A stretch of 43,826 bases of DNA from an uncultured Bacteroidales bacterium (GTDB taxonomy: Bacteria; Bacteroidota; Bacteroidia; Bacteroidales; Muribaculaceae). Of this stretch, positions 12,193 to 20,010 are shown piece by piece. Under the pieces are notes generated by a model. The model was given only the letters and a program-made list of their open reading frames with translations, did not search any database and was not told the origin of the DNA. The DNA is taken from positions 1 to 43,826 of the forward strand of contig CACWID010000038.1 of assembly GCA_902760865.1 (NCBI GenBank), in the 5' to 3' direction. Every line of letters begins with the position of its first letter. Within the stretch, counting starts at the first letter, position 1. A program made the translations under genes and the position numbers.

Positions 12193-12228
12193 GGGCTAGA
12201 TATTCTAGATGGTCTAGATAATCTAGGG
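12193..12228. repeat. Nonameric intergenic array with CTAGA core
   Basis: Four 9-base units (GGGCTAGAT, ATTCTAGAT, GGTCTAGAT, AATCTAGGG) lie between the GH3 gene stop and the thioredoxin gene start. The unit matches the array at 18676-18729. Confidence 0.85.
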
Positions 12229-12238
12229 GGATGGCTGA

Positions 12239-15200
12239 TTAGTCGCGGATGGCGCGATAGATGAGCGAATTGATGTGGCTGCGCGCGCTGATGCGGCCGA
12301 AGTTCGGGTTGTTGCGCGTGGGGCTCACACGGTTGCTCAAGAAGATGTAGATCATATCGTTCTTGGGATCCACCCAGAAGCACGTCCCCGTGAAGCCCGT
12401 GTGACCGATGGTCTCGGGCGTTGCCTCGGGGCAGGTGTTGCTGGCATCGGGGTCGCCGATGACGGGTTTGTCAAATCCCAATCCGCGGTGGCTGTTGGGA
12501 CTCTTCTGGGTCAAGAAAGTCTCGACGGTAGAGGCCTTCAACAGTCGCACACCGCCATAGGTGCCGCCGTTGAGCCACATCTGGAAGAGCTTGGCCAGGT
12601 CGTTCGCGTTGCTGAACAGGCCCGCATTGCCCTGCACACCACCCGAGAAGGCAGCCAGCTCGTCATGGACGTAGCCGTGGATGTGCTGCCGGCGCAGGTA
12701 GGTGTCCTTCTCGGTGTAAGCGATCTCGTCGCGCGAGAACTTGCTCAGGGGGCGGTACAGCGTGTGGTAAGCGCCCAGCGGAGCGAAGATGTAGTTGTTC
12801 ACGTAGTAGTTGAGCGGCGAGTGCGTCATGCGCTGCACGGCGTCGGCCAGGAGCGAGAAGTTGCAGCAGCTGTAGAGGTATTTCTTCTTGCCGAGTTTGG
12901 CGTGGTAGATGCGGTTCATCACCGAGTCATAGGTAACGCGGCCGCCCCAGATGCCGTCGGCAATCGCGATGTTGAACTTGTCGGTCTTGACGGGCGACAG
13001 GATGTCGGTGCGCAACTTGGCATCCTTGTGTCCCCACGAGCCGCTCATGATCTTGATGGTGTGGGTGGCATCCTCGGCGCCGGTGATGAGCGGTCCGCTG
13101 TAGGTGGCGGGATCCATCATCATCAGCCACATGTTGAGCGATGCCGGCATGCCGGTCTCGTGGTAGAGCAGGTCGCGGAAGGTGATGTCCTCCTTGTCGC
13201 CGTCGCGCAGGCCGGGGATGAATTCGCTGGCCTTGTCGTCGAGGCGGAACTTGCCGTCATCAAACGCCTTCATCACACCGCTGATGGTGCCGGTGGCCTT
13301 GGAAACCGATGCCAGGCCGAAGAGCGTGTTGTCGGTCACCTTGACGTTGCTGCTGTAGTCGATGGTGCCGAATGAATTCTTGTAAACCACCTTGCCGTGA
13401 CGGGCCACAATCACCTGGCATCCGGGGAAGGCATGCTGCTGCACGCCCAGGCGGCACACCGAGTCGATCTGGGCCGTCAGGCGGTTGTCCAGGCCGACCT
13501 CGGCGGGGATGGAGTAGCCCAGGCGGTTGGCTCCATAGTGGATGCCGTGGCCCGCTTCATAGCGTGTCTTCTTGCCGTTAAAGGCCAGCGAGATGGGCAG
13601 ATTGCCGCCGGCAGCGTTGCCGCCGAAGATGGTCTGCGCGGCATAGTCCTCGGCCAGCGTGGAGCTCTCGTAGGTGAGCACTACGGCCTTGACGTGCTTG
13701 TGGGTGATGGCGGTGCCATAGTTCTTGAGGTCATAGGGCTTGCTCGTGATGACCACGACGACGTTCTTGCACCTCTTGACCACGGTGTTGAGAGCTGCTC
13801 GGTTTTCCTCGTTGTCCTCGCCGACCTCGACAATAATGGTGTTGAAGTGGCCGTCGTGCAGCTGCTCGGCGAGCTCGGCGGCGCTGCCGGCCTTGTCAAG
13901 GTCAAAGCGCTTGATCTGGGCATAGTCGGCACAGCGACGGGTGAACTTGCTGGCCGTGCCCTTCTTGTTGCCGATGGTGGCTACGGCGATGTGGCGGCTC
14001 TGCAGGTTGTGTATCGGCAGGATGTTGTCGTTGTTCTTGATGACGGTGATGCTGCCTGCGGTGAGTTGGCGCTTGAGGACCTCGGCCCGCTGTGAATTGA
14101 TGTCGTACATCAGGTTGGACGTGTTCACCTGTTGCTTGCCGGTCAACTCGAGGGCATACTTGTAACGCAGGATTTTCTTGCAACGCTCGTCGATGTCGCT
14201 CTGCTTGAGTTTGCCGCTGGCGACGGCATTTTTGATGGCCGCGATCTCGTCGCTGATGTTCTCGGGCATAAGCAGCACATCGTTGCCTGCCAGCAGCGCA
14301 TTAACACACGCCGAGCCCTTGAGCATCTGTGTGGCCCCCTTCATGTTGAGGGCGTCGGTAAAGACGAGGCCGTCGAAGTTCAGCTGGTTGCGCAGCACGT
14401 CGGCCACACACTCCGGTGACAGGCTGGTGGGGGCCTTGCCGCCATCGATGGCGGGCACCAGCAGGTGTGCCGTGAGAATGCCGCTCAATCCGGCCTCGAT
14501 GAACTTGCGGAAAGGCAGCAACTCGCAGGTATTGATTTCCTGCATCGTCTTGTTGATGACGGGCAGAGTCTTGTGGGAATCCTCGCTGGAATTGCCGTGA
14601 CCGGGGAAGTGCTTGCCGACGGCCATCACGCCGCCGTCCTCCAGACCGCGGGCAAAGGCGATGGCATGCCTGGCCACCAGCTCAGGGCTCTCGCCGAAGG
14701 AGCGGCTGCCGATGACGGGATTGAGCGGGTTGTCGTTCACGTCAAGCACCGGGGCAAAGTTCACGTGGATGCCGATGCGTCGGCACTGGCGTGCCACCTC
14801 GCGACCATATTCATAGAGCAGCTGGTCGTTGTCGATGGCCCCCAGTATCAGGTTGCGCTGGAAGTTGGGCACCTCCTTGAGGCGCATGCCCAGTCCCCAC
14901 TCGCCGTCGATGGTGATCATCAGGGGCACTGTCGCCAGCGATTGGGCCAGGTTGGTGACCTCGGCCTGCTCGGCGATGGTGCTGTTCTCATAGATGAGTC
15001 CGCCCACCAGGTTCCGGGTGACGAGGCTACGCACCAGTTCGCGCGTGGCATCGTTGCTCCGGGGGGTGACAGCTGCGACAATGAGCTGGCCGATGCGTGC
15101 GTCGGCCGAGAGCGAATTAAACACGCTGTCCACCCACTGGTTCATCGCCACCTCGTCCACGTTGTTGAACAGGTTGGGCACCCTGACTGTGCTCGTACTG

Positions 15201-15268
15201 CGGGCCGCAGCACTCAACGCGAGCACTGCTGCCACAGTCACCAGTAAAATGCGTTTGAATTTGGTCAT
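12239..15268 (-). CDS. GH3 beta-N-acetylhexosaminidase (NagZ-like) fused to serine beta-lactamase-like hydrolase
   Basis: The 1009-residue exported protein has a Sec signal (residues 1-22). Residues about 40-370 form a GH3 catalytic domain with the NagZ-type KHFPGHG loop (219-225), the Asp230/His232 dyad and nucleophile Asp305 in VFTDALNM. A GH3 C-terminal domain follows (about 400-580). The C-terminal third is a class C beta-lactamase/esterase-like domain with Ser654-x-x-Lys657 (SVSK), a YSCCNF motif in place of Y-x-N, and HTGF near residue 955. The combination suggests cleavage of peptidoglycan-derived GlcNAc-anhydroMurNAc coupled to peptide or ester hydrolysis in the envelope. The fusion is known in Bacteroidetes; the exact substrate is inferred. 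It neighbours a thioredoxin lipoprotein and a 5'-nucleotidase. Confidence 0.93.
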   Translation of the reverse strand: MTKFKRILLVTVAAVLALSAAARSTSTVRVPNLFNNVDEVAMNQWVDSVFNSLSADARIGQLIVAAVTPRSNDATRELVRSLVTRNLVGGLIYENSTIAEQAEVTNLAQSLATVPLMITIDGEWGLGMRLKEVPNFQRNLILGAIDNDQLLYEYGREVARQCRRIGIHVNFAPVLDVNDNPLNPVIGSRSFGESPELVARHAIAFARGLEDGGVMAVGKHFPGHGNSSEDSHKTLPVINKTMQEINTCELLPFRKFIEAGLSGILTAHLLVPAIDGGKAPTSLSPECVADVLRNQLNFDGLVFTDALNMKGATQMLKGSACVNALLAGNDVLLMPENISDEIAAIKNAVASGKLKQSDIDERCKKILRYKYALELTGKQQVNTSNLMYDINSQRAEVLKRQLTAGSITVIKNNDNILPIHNLQSRHIAVATIGNKKGTASKFTRRCADYAQIKRFDLDKAGSAAELAEQLHDGHFNTIIVEVGEDNEENRAALNTVVKRCKNVVVVITSKPYDLKNYGTAITHKHVKAVVLTYESSTLAEDYAAQTIFGGNAAGGNLPISLAFNGKKTRYEAGHGIHYGANRLGYSIPAEVGLDNRLTAQIDSVCRLGVQQHAFPGCQVIVARHGKVVYKNSFGTIDYSSNVKVTDNTLFGLASVSKATGTISGVMKAFDDGKFRLDDKASEFIPGLRDGDKEDITFRDLLYHETGMPASLNMWLMMMDPATYSGPLITGAEDATHTIKIMSGSWGHKDAKLRTDILSPVKTDKFNIAIADGIWGGRVTYDSVMNRIYHAKLGKKKYLYSCCNFSLLADAVQRMTHSPLNYYVNNYIFAPLGAYHTLYRPLSKFSRDEIAYTEKDTYLRRQHIHGYVHDELAAFSGGVQGNAGLFSNANDLAKLFQMWLNGGTYGGVRLLKASTVETFLTQKSPNSHRGLGFDKPVIGDPDASNTCPEATPETIGHTGFTGTCFWVDPKNDMIYIFLSNRVSPTRNNPNFGRISARSHINSLIYRAIRD

Positions 15269-15299
15269 TGTTTTTCCGTTGTTTGGATGATAACCTATA

Positions 15300-15376
15300 A
15301 ACCTAAAACCTAAAGTCTAGTATCTAACGTCTAGCGTCTAACGTCTAGTGTCTAACGTCTAGTGTCTAAAGTCTAA
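15300..15376. repeat. Heptameric intergenic array of 11 units, overlapping a stop codon
   Basis: Eleven 7-base units run without a break: AACCTAA twice, AGTCTAG, TATCTAA, then alternating CGTCTAG/CGTCTAA/TGTCTAA and a final AGTCTAA. The last unit contains the TAG stop codon (complement of 15373-15375) of the nucleotidase gene. The array fills most of the space before the GH3 fusion gene. Confidence 0.9.
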
Positions 15377-16890
15377 TTCCTCTTAATCCTCACCTCGTCC
15401 TTGGCGTCAATCTTCTTGCCGGCGGCCTCGAGGCGCTTGACGTAGCTCAGGATGTGGTTGCCATACTTCTGGGTGTCGACGAACAGGCGCTTGCACGGCT
15501 TCATCGGGTCCATATAGTCGCCGCCGTTGGCCAGATAGTCGATCGTGGCAACGATGTAGGTCTTCTTGGGGTCGATTTTCTTGCCCTTAAGGGTGGCCTT
15601 GACAAGTTCGCCCTTGGCGTTGTAGGTAGCCTTCAGTTCCTTGCTGACGGCATCACCGCCGCGGCCGCACATCAGCTTGATGCTCTCGATGAGCGCCTGG
15701 CCGGGCATCTCGAGCACAACGAAGCGGTTGTCGAAGGGGAACATCGAGCCGATGACGCCCTCGGTGACGGTGCCCTGCGGCATGTCGGTGCGGATGCCGC
15801 CCTTGTTCATGATGGCGCAGTCGATGTTATTGATGCCGGACAGTTCCTTGATGATGTCCATCGCGGCGTCGCTCACCCAGTTCTGGAGGGCGTCGCTGGA
15901 GTTCTTCAGGTAGCGTGCGCTGGTGGCGACAGGGTTGTTCATGATGCTGTCCACACCGTGGCGGTACTGGTCGAGCCACTCGTTCATCGCGGTGTAACGG
16001 CTGGCTGCGGCATCCCAGCTGGCATCGACGGGGATGTGGTTATAGACTACCTGTCCGCTCTCCAGGTCCAGGTCGTAGGTAGCGACCAGCTTGCCTGCCT
16101 TGCCGTTCTGGCCGATGGGAATCATCTTGCCGTCGGCGTTGGCTACGCGGTCCATGCCGCTGCCGGGCTGGATGGTGGTGTGTGAATGGCTGCTGATGAC
16201 CATGTCGATGTAATGGCTCTTAGTAATAATGAGCGAGTCATTGGGCTCGGTGGGCTCGTAGCTGCTGTAGCCGATGTGTGATACCATGACGGCATAGTCC
16301 ATGCCCAGCACCTCCTTGAGGTAACGTGCTGTAGCATCTGCCACATCGGGGGCATAACGGTAACGCAGACCCACGCTGTTCATGTCGGCAATCAGTCCTG
16401 CAGGGTTGACGTTGATGCCGAAGAAGGCCACGCGCTTGTCGCCCACGGCCTTGATCCAGTAGGGCTGGAACATCCCGTCGAGCGGTGTGGCGCTGAAGTC
16501 GTAGTTGGCGCTCATTTTCACGGCATCGACGTTGCGGTAGTGTGCCGCCAGCTCATCCATGCCGTTGTCAAACTCGTGGTTACCCATGATGATCGCGTCA
16601 TAGCCCAGCGTGTCCATCAGCGCATATTCCACCTCGCCGCGGTAGAGCGAGAAGAACAGCGTGCCCTGGACGGCGTCACCGGCGTGGATGAGCACCGTGT
16701 TGGGGTTCTCGGCACGCAGCTTGTCATAGATGGCGCGACGGCGTGCCACACCGCCCTTGCCGTCGCTGGCAGGGTCAATCTGGCTGTGGGTGTCATTAAC
16801 AGCGATAATCATCAGGTGCTCGGCGCGCAGGGCGGGAACCACCATCAGTGCACACAGGCACAGGAGCATGAAATTGCGAAGTCTTGCCAT
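15373..16890 (-). CDS. Secreted 5'-nucleotidase / metallophosphoesterase (UshA family)
   Basis: The 505-residue product has a signal peptide (cleavage near ALRA, residue 23) and an N-terminal calcineurin-like metallophosphoesterase domain. That domain shows AVNDTHSQIDP (D-x-H metal ligands), HAGDAVQGTLFF, MGNHEFDNG and SHSHTTIQPG. The C-terminal 5'-nucleotidase domain includes NKGGIRTDMPQG and the substrate-clamping FPFDNRFVVLEMPG region. It would hydrolyse nucleotides or related phosphoesters in the periplasm for scavenging. Length fits single-polypeptide UshA-type enzymes. The stop codon lies inside a heptameric repeat array, so the last residues (VRIKRN) border repeat DNA. It has its own upstream promoter at 16938-16968. 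Confidence 0.94.
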   Translation of the reverse strand: MARLRNFMLLCLCALMVVPALRAEHLMIIAVNDTHSQIDPASDGKGGVARRRAIYDKLRAENPNTVLIHAGDAVQGTLFFSLYRGEVEYALMDTLGYDAIIMGNHEFDNGMDELAAHYRNVDAVKMSANYDFSATPLDGMFQPYWIKAVGDKRVAFFGINVNPAGLIADMNSVGLRYRYAPDVADATARYLKEVLGMDYAVMVSHIGYSSYEPTEPNDSLIITKSHYIDMVISSHSHTTIQPGSGMDRVANADGKMIPIGQNGKAGKLVATYDLDLESGQVVYNHIPVDASWDAAASRYTAMNEWLDQYRHGVDSIMNNPVATSARYLKNSSDALQNWVSDAAMDIIKELSGINNIDCAIMNKGGIRTDMPQGTVTEGVIGSMFPFDNRFVVLEMPGQALIESIKLMCGRGGDAVSKELKATYNAKGELVKATLKGKKIDPKKTYIVATIDYLANGGDYMDPMKPCKRLFVDTQKYGNHILSYVKRLEAAGKKIDAKDEVRIKRN

Positions 16891-16937
16891 AATTGTAGTA
16901 TCGTTTTTTAGTTGAATGATCGTTTACTATTAACCGA

Positions 16938-16968
16938 CAAAATTAGCCATTATTTTTATGTCAGGCAA
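16938..16968 (-). promoter_or_regulatory. Promoter for the 5'-nucleotidase gene
   Basis: Minus strand TAATTTTG (complement of 16938-16945) with TTG (complement of 16966-16968) 20 bases upstream matches the Bacteroidetes consensus. Confidence 0.6.
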
Positions 16969-17059
16969 CAGCCCCGCCATGGTTTTTTTCAACATTTTTA
17001 AAAAACAATCGAATTGATGTTCGATGGCCTTGCAGTAATGAGTTTAGCACAAAAAGAGA

Positions 17060-17087
17060 GGGTGAACAAACCGGAATTTGTTCACCC
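17060..17087 (-). terminator. Intrinsic terminator of the glycogen cluster
   Basis: GGGTGAACAAA (17060-17070) and TTTGTTCACCC (17077-17087) form a perfect 11-bp stem with a 6-base loop. On the minus strand it is followed by CTCTCTTTTTG. It lies 17 bases after the GH57 stop codon. Confidence 0.85.
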
Positions 17088-17104
17088 CCCTTATTGGTCA
17101 GGGA

Positions 17105-18631
17105 TTATTTCTTGGCCGGTGCCTTTTTGGCTGCGGGCTTTTTGGGTTCTGCCTTCTTGGCCGGTGCCTTTTTGGCTGCAGGCTTTTTGGGCTCAGCCTT
17201 CTTGGCGGGTGCCTTTTTAGCAGCAGGCTTTTTGGCGGGCGCTTTCTTCTTGGGCTCAGGCTCGGGGGCGGGCTTCTCCTCCTCGGCTGGGGCGGGAACA
17301 TTCTCGTCGATGGGGAAGTCGCCTGTGGTGTCGTTGACGATGTTGTTACGCATCATCTCGACCTCACGGTGCAGCTTCTCGATCTCCTGCTCCTGGTTGC
17401 GGATGGTCAGCAGCAGCGAGTTCAGCTCCTCGTTGTCGATGCTGGTCGGGTATTGCTCCTCGACGCGCGTCATGAAGTCGCTCAGCACGTTCATGTAGTT
17501 GGTGAACGCGGTGTAGGGCGAGTCATAGGGGCTGTAGTGGCTGTGTACCGAGCCGTCGTCGTTGTGCTTGGTGGACATGTAGAAGAAGTGGTCGCTGGCC
17601 TGCAGGTAGTTCCAGTCCTGCTTGATGCGGCGGTCACGGCACAGGCGCACGCGCTCACCGATGCTGTAGAGCTTGCGGACGGCCTCCTGCTGCAGGGTGT
17701 TGCCCAACCAGGCGCTGGTGTCGCGGGCCTCGTCGGTCCAGGACATGGGGTAGGGCACGGCGAGTTCGGCGACGGGTTTGAACTTCGATACCACCTCGCT
17801 CGGGGTCCAGAACTGGATGTCGTGCTCGGCGGCAAAGCGGGGCAGTGCGCGCATGAACTCAAAGATGCCGCTCTCGCGGGGCTGCAGCTCACCGAAGGCG
17901 TCATAGTTCATGAACAGGTTGATGAGCTGTTCCTCCTGGGGCAGCTCGTTGATCCAGTTGATGTACTTGTCGGCGGTGAGGGGATAGGATGCCCACTCGG
18001 GGTTGCTGAAGCGGAACGAGATGTCGTCGCTCAGCTTGCCGTTCTTCAACAGCAGTTTGAGCTTGGGAGCCGAGGCACTGCTGTACAGGAAGTTGGGCGA
18101 GCGCCAGCCCAGCACGTGCTTGGCGTCGGCGGTGATGGCGGCCTTGAAGCCCAGGGCATAGACCATCGAGGCGATGTCGTCGTCATAGATGAGCTCGGTG
18201 TTGCGGAACACCTTGGGACGCTGGCCGAAGAGCTGGAAGATCTTCTCGTCGTGGGCCTTGACCTGAAGCGCAAACTCGTCGGGGTCATAGAGTGACGAAA
18301 GGCTGTGGGCATAGGTCTCACTCAGGAACTCGACGCAGCCCGTTGCTGCCAGCTCCTTCATCGAGTCGACGAACTCGGGCACATACTGCTCCAGCTGCTC
18401 CAGGGCGGTGCCGCTGATGGAGAAGGCCACCTTGAACTTCTTGCCGTGCTCGCGGATCATGTCGAGCAGCATCTCGTTGGCGGGCAGGTAGGACCGCTGG
18501 GCGATGCGGGTGATGATGTCGTCGTCGGCAAAGTCATCATAGTAGTAGTGGTCATTACCGATGTCAAAGAAGCGGTAGTGCTTCAGCCTGAATGGCTGAT
18601 GAATCTGGAAATAAAAACAAATCGCTTTCAT
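17105..18631 (-). CDS. GH57 alpha-amylase / glucanotransferase with lysine-rich repeat tail
   Basis: The first ~440 of 508 residues are a GH57 catalytic domain: HQPFRLKHY near the N-terminus, the conserved RNTE with candidate nucleophile Glu146, and MNYD with candidate acid/base Asp244. No signal peptide is present, so it acts in the cytoplasm, consistent with glycogen or maltodextrin turnover. A coiled-coil segment (LLLTIRNQEQEIEKLHREVEMM) links to an unusual tail of about 62 residues (447-508). The tail is made of Pro/Glu then Lys/Ala/Pro repeats with a 15-residue unit of the KKAEPKKPAAKKAPA type, encoded by 45-base DNA repeats at 17108-17245. Such histone H1-like tails bind nucleic acid or polyanions in other proteins; their role here is unknown. 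It is the last gene of the glycogen cluster. Confidence 0.92.
   Translation of the reverse strand: MKAICFYFQIHQPFRLKHYRFFDIGNDHYYYDDFADDDIITRIAQRSYLPANEMLLDMIREHGKKFKVAFSISGTALEQLEQYVPEFVDSMKELAATGCVEFLSETYAHSLSSLYDPDEFALQVKAHDEKIFQLFGQRPKVFRNTELIYDDDIASMVYALGFKAAITADAKHVLGWRSPNFLYSSASAPKLKLLLKNGKLSDDISFRFSNPEWASYPLTADKYINWINELPQEEQLINLFMNYDAFGELQPRESGIFEFMRALPRFAAEHDIQFWTPSEVVSKFKPVAELAVPYPMSWTDEARDTSAWLGNTLQQEAVRKLYSIGERVRLCRDRRIKQDWNYLQASDHFFYMSTKHNDDGSVHSHYSPYDSPYTAFTNYMNVLSDFMTRVEEQYPTSIDNEELNSLLLTIRNQEQEIEKLHREVEMMRNNIVNDTTGDFPIDENVPAPAEEEKPAPEPEPKKKAPAKKPAAKKAPAKKAEPKKPAAKKAPAKKAEPKKPAAKKAPAKK
17108..17245. repeat. 45-base tandem repeats inside the GH57 gene
   Basis: About three in-frame copies of a 45-base unit encode the Lys/Ala/Pro tail. 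Copies are nearly identical (for example GCCTTTTTGGCTGCGGGC against GCCTTTTTGGCTGCAGGC), so copy number could vary by slippage without a frameshift. Confidence 0.8.
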
Positions 18632-18675
18632 ATCTCTATTGTCGTTTTATTGTTTGTTTTCTTGTTGTTGTTTTG

Positions 18676-18729
18676 GTCTAGATGGACTAGATGATCTAGA
18701 TGTTCTAGATTTTCTAGATGGTCTAGAGG
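18676..18729. repeat. Nonameric intergenic array with CTAGA core (6 units)
   Basis: Six 9-base units (GTCTAGATG, GACTAGATG, ATCTAGATG, TTCTAGATT, TTCTAGATG, GTCTAGAGG) lie 3 bases after the stop of the glycosyltransferase gene and upstream of the GH57 gene. The unit is the same as in the 12193-12228 array. Confidence 0.88.
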
Positions 18730-18732
18730 GTG

Positions 18733-19995
18733 TTAACGGTTGATGAGATCACGGTAAATCTTGATGACCTTGGCGCCGGCTTTGTCCCAGGTGATCTGTG
18801 CCACTTCGGCCAGTCCCTGCTCGCGCAGCTCGTTGTACATCGCGGGATACTTGATGATGCTGTAGATGGCGTCGGCCATGGCGTTGATGTCCCAGTAGTC
18901 GGTCTTGATGACGTTGTCCAGGATCTCGGCGCAACCGCTCTGCTTGCTGATGATCGACGGCACGCCCATCTGCATCGCCTCGAGCGGTGAGATGCCGAAG
19001 GGCTCGCTCACCGACGGCATGATATAGACGTCGCTGGCTGCCAGCATCTCATAGACCTGCTTGCCCTTGAGGAAGCCGGTGAAGTGGAAGCGGTCGGCGA
19101 TGTTGCGCTTGGCGGCCAGACGTATCATCTTGTCCATCATGTCGCCGCTGCCTGCCATGACAAACTGGGCATTGTTGACCTTGTGGAGCACCTGTGCGGC
19201 GGCCTCGACGAAGTACTCGGGGCCCTTCTGCATGGTGATGCGTCCCAGGAAGGTGATGACCTTGCTCGTCTTGCCCGGAGGTGCCTCCAGGTTGAGCAGC
19301 TCCTCGTTCAGGGGTTCCACGGCGTTGTGTACGGTGGTCACCTTGTCGGGGTTGATGCCGTATTTCTCGATGACGGTGCGGCGCGTCAGGTTGCTCACGG
19401 TGATGATGTGGTCGGCGTTGTTCATGCCGTCCTTCTCGATGCTGAATACCGTGGGGTTGACGTTGCCGCGCGAGCGGTCAAAGTCGGTGGCGTGCACGTG
19501 GATGACCAGCGGCTTGCCCGTCACCTGCTTGGCGTGGATGCCGGCAGGGTAGGTGAGCCAGTCATGGCTGTGGATGACATCGCAGTCCACTGTGCGGGCG
19601 ATGACACCGGCCACAATCGAGTAGTTGTTGATTTCCTCGAGCAGGTTGTCGGGATAGCGTCCCGAGAACTCGATGCACCCCAGGTCGTTGGTGCTCATGT
19701 AGTTGAAGTCGCCGTAGATGTGGTCCCTCAGGTTGAAGTACATCTGCGGGTCCATCACGTTGCCGATGCGGCTCTGCACATAGTCCCAGTTCACGTCTCG
19801 CCATGCCACCGGAGTGCTGTTGGCGCCGATGATGTTGGCGAATTCCTTGGGCTCGTCGCCCCAGGGCTTGGGGATGACAAAGGTGATGTCCATGTCACCG
19901 TTTTGCCACATGCCCTTAGTGAGCCCGTAACTTGCTGTTCCCAGTCCTCCCAAGATGTGAGGCGGAAATTCCCAGCCAAACATTAATGCTTTCAT
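18733..19995 (-). CDS. Glycosyltransferase family 4, probable glycogen synthase
   Basis: The 420-residue cytoplasmic protein has the GT-B fold. The N-terminal glycine loop is FGWEFPPHILGGLGTASYGL. The middle has DVIHSHDWLTYPAG (donor or acceptor pocket histidine), and the C-terminal nucleotide-sugar site is SDVYIMPSVSEPFGISPLEAMQMG with the E-x7-E pattern. The starch-synthase-type N-terminus and position between a debranching enzyme and a GH57 amylase indicate alpha-1,4-glucan synthesis from a nucleotide-activated glucose. Whether it uses ADP- or UDP-glucose cannot be told from sequence. It starts 15 bases after the debranching gene and is surely co-transcribed with it. The spacer to the GH57 gene carries a nonameric array. 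Confidence 0.9.
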   Translation of the reverse strand: MKALMFGWEFPPHILGGLGTASYGLTKGMWQNGDMDITFVIPKPWGDEPKEFANIIGANSTPVAWRDVNWDYVQSRIGNVMDPQMYFNLRDHIYGDFNYMSTNDLGCIEFSGRYPDNLLEEINNYSIVAGVIARTVDCDVIHSHDWLTYPAGIHAKQVTGKPLVIHVHATDFDRSRGNVNPTVFSIEKDGMNNADHIITVSNLTRRTVIEKYGINPDKVTTVHNAVEPLNEELLNLEAPPGKTSKVITFLGRITMQKGPEYFVEAAAQVLHKVNNAQFVMAGSGDMMDKMIRLAAKRNIADRFHFTGFLKGKQVYEMLAASDVYIMPSVSEPFGISPLEAMQMGVPSIISKQSGCAEILDNVIKTDYWDINAMADAIYSIIKYPAMYNELREQGLAEVAQITWDKAGAKVIKIYRDLINR

Positions 19996-20010
19996 ATCGT
20001 AGTTCAGTTA

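Noticed and set aside
15300-15376. Array considered as a CRISPR
   Set aside because: Units are 7 bases with no spacers; no cas genes are present.
17078-18295. 405-codon open frame opposite the GH57 gene
   Set aside because: Its start lies in the terminator and its N-terminus is the complement of the Lys/Ala tail repeats.
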